Shown here in pieces: positions 58,765-64,000 of a DNA stretch of 64,000 bases. The DNA is from Dipteris shenzhenensis (taxonomy: Eukaryota; Polypodiophyta; Polypodiopsida; Gleicheniales). Under the pieces are notes generated by a model. It was not told where the DNA came from and made no database searches. It was given only the letters and a program-made list of their open reading frames with translations. The stretch is from NCBI GenBank assembly GCA_047967505.1, contig CM106539.1, one strand, 5' to 3'. The position numbers were made by a program, and so were the translations under genes. Positions within the stretch are counted from its first letter, which is position 1. Each line of letters opens with the position of its first letter.

Positions 58765-59118
58765 TTGGATCCTACCGAGGTCTACATCATATATGACCGA
58801 ATACAAACATCTGAATGGGTGCTCTGCGTAGTATGGGATGGTGTAGATGCTATTGTGGGTGCATCAGAAATCCTTAGTGGCAGGGAATTCGGAACCTCTA
58901 CCATTGGGCCTGCATTTGGTAGATGTGTCACTGGCTCTATTTCTTGTGCTGGTACTGCTTTGACCTACAGACCAGGTCCTGCTGAACTGCTCTTGTGCTC
59001 TCTGCAATTTAAAAAAAAGACAGTAAGTCCTCACTGGCTTAGTTTTGTGCCATATATACCAATAGCCATTGTAATCCTGCTTCAATTGCAGTGGCTTTGG
59101 TGGAGTTTTCCAGTGTGA
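58765..59118 (+). CDS. Unidentified ORF, possible exon
   Basis: A 117-codon frame (WDGVDAIVGASEILSGREFG, TYRPGPAELLLCSLQFKKKT) contains ACA followed by GTAAGT at about 59021, a good plant donor, which would end an exon there. No convincing acceptor lies upstream in frame, and no ATG begins it. Low support. Confidence 0.2.
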   Translation: MDPTEVYIIYDRIQTSEWVLCVVWDGVDAIVGASEILSGREFGTSTIGPAFGRCVTGSISCAGTALTYRPGPAELLLCSLQFKKKTVSPHWLSFVPYIPIAIVILLQLQWLWWSFPV

Positions 59119-59194
59119 GAGAGCACCTTCTCATGATCAACTTCTTTGCCAATTGGATTCTGACTACACGTTGTCTCTGTTTCTACTAAGTGCG

Positions 59195-59220
59195 CCCCCC
59201 CCCCCCCCCCCCCCCCCCCC
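59195..59220 (+). repeat. Homopolymer C26
   Basis: Twenty-six C residues, preceded by GTGCG. True length is uncertain in any assembly. A second C run (18) is at 57087-57104. Confidence 0.9.
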
Positions 59221-59562
59221 TTTCCCTTTATTTTCTTCTTGGCACCTCTTTAAGGTCACTCCCTTTCTTGTCCTATCTGTTTACTACTCTTTGGGAACGA
59301 CTTTCTGTCCTGCTGGTGATCTAGGTATGAGGTATAATTTGTGTGCATCTTTTTGCTAGAAGTAGCCAAGCTGGTTGCAAGTATATATTTAACTTCCTTC
59401 TTCTTTGGGGCTAGAAGCTCCCCCGAATTTTGAGGAGGTGACACCCTTAAAAGAGTTCTAAAAGTGTCCTATGTCTAGACATATCAAGGTCCTATCTTGC
59501 AGTAGTAATGGGAAGTTTTTTTAACATTGGAAAGTTTTATCTACATCATGCTAGGGGACTAA
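59221..59562. other. Unassigned stretch before element J
   Basis: AT-rich, no frame with motifs. Probably intron or intergenic DNA next to the zinc-finger gene. Confidence 0.4.
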
Positions 59563-59567
59563 CACAA
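59563..59567 (+). repeat. Target site duplication CACAA, left copy (element J)
   Basis: Identical to 62477-62481. Confidence 0.85.
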
Positions 59568-60489
59568 TGTCACCACAATGTAAATATCCTAAGTCAAAAT
59601 ACAGTTGATCATTTATTTGATCATAATTAAAGAGTTTTATATGTGTTAATTATGGTCAAAGAGTTCTTTTAATGGTCAAAGGATTGACTATGGTCAAAGA
59701 TACTTGACTCTAGTCAAGTAAACCTGACTTCGGTCGGGGAGACTTGGTTTATTACCAAGAGGGTTAACTGCGGTTAACCAGAGAACCACAGAGCTTACTA
59801 CAGTCAGAGAGTGTTGACTTCGGTCAACAAGACTTGGCATGCGCCAAGAGGGTTAACACCGGTTAACCAAGATGTGCCAACTTCGGTTGGAGAGACTTGG
59901 CTATAATTAAGGCGCCTCGACCCTTGGTCAAAGCTCCTTAATTATAATCAAGAGTGTTGACTCTGGTCAACCAGAGAATAAACATATATTTTTATATTTG
60001 TTAGGTGTGCACATGTGTTCAGTGGGGACGCCCACCGTGACTAGAATTAGTCCACAGTGTGTTATTTGCATGCAAAGCGCTAACAATTAATGGGTGCCAT
60101 GGTGGTGCGCTTTAATTAATTGTTGCAGGTACTAGGAAGAGTTATTTTCCTAAGCGTTACGTGAGCCTAATAAGCATCTAGGAGGCGGTTCGTGTGACCA
60201 AGTGCTTTGAAGACTCCATAATGGCCCTTAGTGGCATGTAATAGGACTTAGTCTAGATTTTAGACAAGTGGCATGTTGCCAATTTGAAATGAGCTTGAAG
60301 CTCTTGTAAGGATTCACGTTTTGGATTTTGGTATGGGCAGCTCTACGCTGAACTGTGTACTCGAATTCTCTCTCATGAATAAAAACCTTCGGGGGGGTCC
60401 AGCCCGACGTTTTGTCCTGGGCCCTAGTGCATTTTACAGAGAGAGGGAGTGAGGGAGAGCTTATGAAAAGTGTAATTGCTGTCTTTTAT
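59568..60489 (+). repeat. 5' LTR of element J (lacks its last bases)
   Basis: Starts TGTCACCACAATGTAAATAT. The first ~420 bases carry the hairpin array. 60131-60489 is repeated at 62079-62437 and includes CTCATGAATAAAAACC (polyadenylation-like). Copy ends show that about 39 bases of the LTR terminus are missing here. Confidence 0.82.
59684..59971 (+). repeat. Array of short palindromes, about 20-bp period
   Basis: Self-complementary stems with mostly four-base loops: TTGAC-TATG-GTCAA (59684), TACTTGAC-TCTA-GTCAAGTA (59701), CCTGAC-TTCG-GTCGGG (59723), CTTGGT-TTATT-ACCAAG (59743), GGTTAAC-TGCG-GTTAACC (59762), GTTGAC-TTCG-GTCAAC (59813), CTTGGC-ATGC-GCCAAG (59833), GGTTAAC-ACCG-GTTAACC (59851), CCAAC-TTCG-GTTGG (59877), GACC-CTT-GGTC (59919), GTTGAC-TCTG-GTCAAC (59956). 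Stem sequences differ but pairing is kept. TTGAC is also the WRKY W-box core. Confidence 0.9.
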
Positions 60490-60845
60490 CCAAGTTTCTC
60501 CAACCGAAGTTGGCATAACTCTCCAACCGAAGTTGGCACATCTTGGTTAACCGGTGTTAACCCTCTTGGCGCATGCCAAGTCTTGTTGACCGAAGTCAAC
60601 ACTCTCTGACCGTAGTCAGCTCTGTGGTTCTTTGGTTAACCGCAGTTAACCCTCTTGGTAATAAACCAAGTCTCCCCGACCGAAGTCAGGTTTACTTGAC
60701 TAGAGTCAAGTATCTTTGACCGTAGTCAATCCTTTGACCATTAAAAGAACTCTTTGACCATAATTAACACATATAAAACTCTTTAATTATGATCAAATAA
60801 ATGATCAACTGTATTTTGACTTAGGATATTTACATTGTGGTGACA
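60490..60845 (-). repeat. Inverted U3 segment of element J
   Basis: Reverse complement of 59568 to about 59905, with one extra CCAAC-TTCG-GTTGG unit. It repairs the unit that is degraded at about 59795 in the left copy (here CTGAC-CGTA-GTCAG). Together the arms form an inverted repeat of about 340 bp around 0.6 kb. Confidence 0.92.
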
Positions 60846-60857
60846 TCCCCTCGGCTT
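60846..60857 (-). other. Polypurine tract of element J (inverted)
   Basis: The complement reads GAAGCCGAGGGGA directly before TGTCACC, the expected PPT-LTR junction on the minus strand. Confidence 0.75.
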
Positions 60858-62078
60858 CTATTCAGTTGACCTCAACTGAAAAGCTTCCTTGTAAACATCC
60901 AAAAGTTGTGGATGATCGGATAACATGTCTTCGTCCATCCACTTGGCATCTAATGCCGTATAGTTCTTGAATTTAACAAGATACCTGTAAAATTCCTTAC
61001 CCTGAGGGCCTTTACGTACAGTATGGTACACAATTTGCTCTGGCTGAAGGACCTCTTCCAGCTCATCCACTTCTGGTGGATCCTCTGATACTGGTTCTGT
61101 AGGCTCTGGTCCCTGGAATTTCTTTAGAAGACTCACATGGAATGCATTGTGAATCCTCCAATGCTCTGGCAATGCTAACCTGTATGCAACCTCATTTATT
61201 CTTTCTGTAACCGTGAAAGGGCCATAGTATCTAGGAGATAACTTTGCATACACTTTTGGTTTGCCTTTAAACTTGGGGAGCCTAGCTTTTTCAAACCTTA
61301 AAAGTACCCAATCCCCTTCCTTGAGATTTAACTGTCTCCTATGCTTATCTGCAGCTCTTTTATGTTTCTCTTGAGACCTTTCGATTGCTGTCCGGACTTG
61401 GCTGTAAGCTGTCTGGAGGTCTCTCACAAACTGATCAGCTGCAAATATTTCATCTTTGGTCCTCAATATAGGTAGCAAAATCACCTTCCCATATATGGCC
61501 TCAAAGGGGGCTTTCCCTGTAGAGCTGTGCACTGTATTATTGTAAGCAAACTCTACCAATGGTAGGTACTTTTCCTAGTGTGAACCTTGGTCACCCACGT
61601 AGCATTTCAGCATATCTAATGCTGTAGAATTTGCTACTTCACTTTGACCATCTGTCTGGGGATGGAAAGAAGAAGAAAAATTCAGATTCGTCCTCATGTT
61701 ATCAAATAAAGCTCCTAGAATAGACTGGTCATTCTGGGATCTCGATCACTAACAATGGACTTAGGCATACCATGATGCTTAAAGATCCGTGCCACAAAAA
61801 ATTTAGCCATATGATCTGCCTTTATGGTTTTGCGAACCGGAATGAAATGAGCTTGCTTGCTGAATCTATGAATGATAGTTCAAATCCCATCATTCCCTGA
61901 CTTTGATCTTGGCAAATCAAAAATAAAGTCCATTGTAATACTTTCCCATGGTGCCTGAGGCACGGGAAGAGGCATAAGTAGGCCAGGTGCCTTCCGTCTA
62001 TCATACTTCACTTTCTGACACGTAAGGCATTCAGTAACAAACTGATGTATATCTTTCCGCATCCCTGGCCAAAAGAAA
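60858..62078 (-). pseudogene. Chromovirus integrase and chromodomain remnant of element J
   Basis: Read on the minus strand: CLTCQKVKYDRRKAPGLLMP (zinc-binding end, about 62000), ITMDFIFDLPRSKSG (first catalytic Asp), a degraded core, SSFHPQTDGQSEVANS (Glu, about 61650), then an intact 233-codon frame 60858-61559. That frame has LVEFAYNNTVHSSTGKAPFE, the GDWVLLRFEKARLPKFKGKP C-terminal domain, and the chromodomain ILVYHTVR-like block EQIVYHTVRKGPQGKEFYRY with NYTALDAKWMDEDML. The chromodomain targets integration to marked chromatin in this family. The element is 5'-truncated at 62078; gag, protease and RT are absent. Confidence 0.9.
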
Positions 62079-62476
62079 TACTAGGAAGAGTTATTTTCCT
62101 AAGTGTTACGGGAGCCTAATAAGCATCTAGGAGGCGGTTCGTGTGACCAAGTGCTTTGAAGACTCCAGAATGGCCCTTAGTGGCATGTAATAGGACTTAG
62201 TCTAGATTTTAGACAAGTGGCATGTTGCCAATTTGAAATGAGCTTGAAGCTCTTGTAAGGATTCATGTTTTGGATTTTGGTATGGGCAGCTCTACGCTGA
62301 ACTGTGTACTCGAATTCTCTCTCATGAATAAAAACCTCCGGGGGGGTCCAGCCCGACGTTTTGTCCTGGGCCCTAGTGCATCTACAGAGAGAGGGAGTGA
62401 GGGAGAGCTTATGAAAAGTGTAATTGCTGTCTTTTATGAGCTGTAATTGCTGTCTTTTATGAGCGAGTGGGTTACA
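62079..62476 (+). repeat. 3' LTR of element J, terminal part
   Basis: 62079-62437 matches 60131-60489 with a handful of changes. It then has a short tandem duplication (GCTGTAATTGCTGTCTTTTA) and ends GAGTGGGTTACA before CACAA. Confidence 0.82.
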
Positions 62477-62481
62477 CACAA
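62477..62481 (+). repeat. Target site duplication CACAA, right copy (element J)
   Basis: Identical to 59563-59567. Confidence 0.85.
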
Positions 62482-62592
62482 CATGTCCATTGTGCATCCT
62501 ATTATCGATATATATGCTTGGCCACTGCATTGTATATGAAACAGAAGAATGCTACGTAGCTGACTTGAGCGAAGTTTGCCTTTTGTTTTAGG

Positions 62593-62662
62593 AAGATCAT
62601 TTATGGAAATGAGAAAGGACTTTCACTATTGACCCAAGCTCTTTGTAATTATTGTATGACAG
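62593..62662 (+). other. Probable 3' end of intron, or frame-shifted start of the zinc-finger exon
   Basis: TTGCCTTTTGTTTTAG ending at 62592 is a strong plant acceptor with a T-rich tract. The next 69 bases read IIYGNEKGLSLLTQALCNYC in a frame one base off from the zinc-finger frame. The second possible acceptor, TGACAG, ends at 62662. The main frame has an in-frame TGA at 62657-62659, so translation in the zinc-finger frame must begin after it. Confidence 0.5.
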
Positions 62663-64000
62663 GATTGTCAAGAAGTTGTTGGGCAACGATTTTCCTGCAA
62701 ATTTTGTGCTGCTGACTTCTCCTCACAGAAGCACTTTGTGCTCCATTGGGTGAGCACCCCCCATCTGAAAAAGGTTAAAAGAGAATTTTTTGAGCGGGGG
62801 TTCTCAGGCGTGTGCCTGGTGTGCAAATGTCGTCTGTCAGATTTGAAGCTGGTAGAAGCTCATCTGCAAGAACCAGGTCACAAGCAACAGACAAAATTAC
62901 TTACGCTAGACAGCTTTGTTAGGAGTGACAGGCTCACGTGTCATAGTTGTGGCATTTCATTTGCAAATGATATTGCCTTCGAAGTGCATTGCACAATGCC
63001 TTCACATGGATCTTTGGTGCTGCCTCCTTACCTTCCAAAACTGCATGAACTTTTGAAATCAGTCAGTGGCTTGCCAGTAGAGTTATCAACACGAAGTTAT
63101 GACCCTTTGTGTGTCATTTGTGGTGAGAAGTTTGATTGTCTTGATGATTTGGTCTTACATATGTTTTCTTCTGCACACCTTTCTCATTTGAGATCTTCTT
63201 CATGCATTGTTTGTAAGAAGGATTTCCTTCATGCTAGTGACCGTGAAGCACATCTTAGCGGTGCCAAACATCAGTCAATGCTGCAGAAAAGTGTGCACGT
63301 TCTTTTAGAGGAAGGGCAAAGGAAATCTCTTGTAAGTAGAGGAGGATATACATGTATGTTCTGCATGGTGTGGTGCAACAGCTGGTATGCTTTGGAGTTG
63401 CATCTGCTAGATAGCTACCATACCAAAGTTGCTATTGAAAAAAGGATGAAACAGTCCTCCAGAAAGAGCAGTTCTTCTGTCATATCAGAAATAGGCTGCC
63501 AAGCTACATTTTCTTGCAACAACTCTTGTGTCAGTAGCTGGAGGAGATGGAGAAAGGAACCTGCTGGACTGAGTGCATGGTGTCATAGATGTGGTATGAT
63601 ACTGTCTGGTCCAGAGGCAACGGATCTCCATTTAAAGGAACATGGCTTAGAAAGGAGCCCAGTAGCTGGCAAATCACACCCACTGAAGGCTCTGTGTTTC
63701 GCCCCCTCAGCAAATCTCTTTGAATGTTCCCTTTGCTCTCTAAGCTTCAATAGTGCCTTCTCACTGATGGTCCATGAGGCATTCTTTGAACATCATTGGA
63801 GAATGGCGAGGGCATCTTTTCCTGATGGCCTTGATTGGTGTAGAAATTGTGGATTATTAGCTTTTAACGATGGTTGCTCTGTTGTTCCTAAATGTGGGAA
63901 GCCGAAGGGTTGCCCATCAAAAGAACCACCTCTTCAAATATTGAATGAATCAGTTTTTAGCTTGAAGTGTCCTCAGCTTGCAGGCAAATCAATAACATGC
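62663..64000 (+). CDS. Exon of a multi-zinc-finger protein, eight U1/matrin-type C2H2 fingers
   Basis: A single frame is open for 446 codons, from the acceptor at 62662 to the window end, with no stop. Seven fingers fit C-X2-C-X12-H-X5-H exactly (first Cys to last His): residues 12-34, 51-73, 93-115, 150-172, 181-203, 231-253 and 355-377. One more, at 307-327, has H-X3-H. A Cys-only cluster (393-417) follows. The X5 spacing between the His residues is typical of U1/matrin/JAZ fingers, which often bind double-stranded RNA or RNA-protein complexes; DNA binding is the alternative. Linkers are long and varied, unlike TFIIIA-type arrays. No other domain is visible. The gene starts upstream and continues past 64000. 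Some plant NYN-nuclease proteins carry C2H2 arrays; whether this is one cannot be seen here. Confidence 0.88.

Larger units (their letters stand above)
59568..62476 (+). mobile_element. Ty3/gypsy chromovirus J with internal inversion and deletion
   Basis: LTR-type ends (TGTCACCACAATG at 59568, GGGTTACA ending at 62476) are flanked by CACAA. Order: almost complete LTR in plus orientation (59568-60489); a U3 segment and polypurine tract in reverse orientation (60490-60858); the pol 3' end in reverse orientation (60858-62078); then the last 398 bases of an LTR in plus orientation (62079-62476). This fits one plus-strand element that lost gag and most of pol and had its pol-U3 segment inverted. 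It lies about 180 bases upstream of the zinc-finger exon. Confidence 0.82.

Noticed and set aside
60131-62437. The 359-base direct repeat as its own LTR pair
   Set aside because: The copies do not start with TG and end with CA, have no TSD of their own, and are explained as LTR 3' halves of element J, which has proper ends and CACAA duplications.

Overview
The window reads as repeat-dense nuclear DNA from a land plant with a large genome. The evidence is Ty1/copia elements with initiator-Met-tRNA primer sites (TGGTATCAGAGC), Ty3/gypsy elements with and without a chromodomain, LINE fragments, a MITE-like element, and one host exon with a plant-style splice acceptor. The sequence does not name the species; a fern or gymnosperm is only a guess. 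I found no rRNA, tRNA or CRISPR array and no prokaryotic signal.

Layout. 1-5050: AT-rich DNA with local duplications and no convincing gene. 5051-6790: copia fragment A (minus), cut at both ends. 6791-12187: decayed gypsy element E (plus: gag tail, protease, RT, RNase H, integrase). 12193-18343: copia element C (plus), complete, identical 239-bp LTRs, target duplication ACTAG, one stop in an otherwise intact gag-pol. 18349-21366: E resumes with a long decayed coiled-coil frame. 21372-26863: copia element D (plus), near-identical LTRs, target duplication CTCGC. 26869-27486: end of the E-side DNA and a 13-bp minisatellite. 27487-34800: LTR element F (plus), split by full-length copia B (minus, 28986-34531, target duplication AGATC). 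35050-36500: LINE scrap, GA tract and an inverted relative of the F LTR. 37173-37573: MITE-like element. 38739-44542: copia element G (minus, target duplication CTATA). 44543-46843: unassigned DNA and a gypsy integrase remnant. 46844-50913: copia element H (plus, same family as G, truncated). 51521-53650: 5'-truncated LINE. 53651-57360: unassigned DNA, a fragment of the G/H family and a 438-bp tandem duplication. 57339-59010: weak gene-like open stretches. 59568-62476: rearranged chromovirus J (target duplication CACAA). 62663-64000: the only convincing host gene, an exon encoding eight U1/matrin-type zinc fingers, open to the end of the window.

The layering gives an order of events. C and D sit inside E, B inside F, H inside a gypsy integrase remnant, and J just upstream of the zinc-finger exon, probably in an intron. 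C and D are the youngest by LTR identity. The items most worth a second look are the zinc-finger array, the 20-bp-phased hairpin array in the J LTR, the internal inversion of J, and the dense GTAC array in the leaders of G and H.
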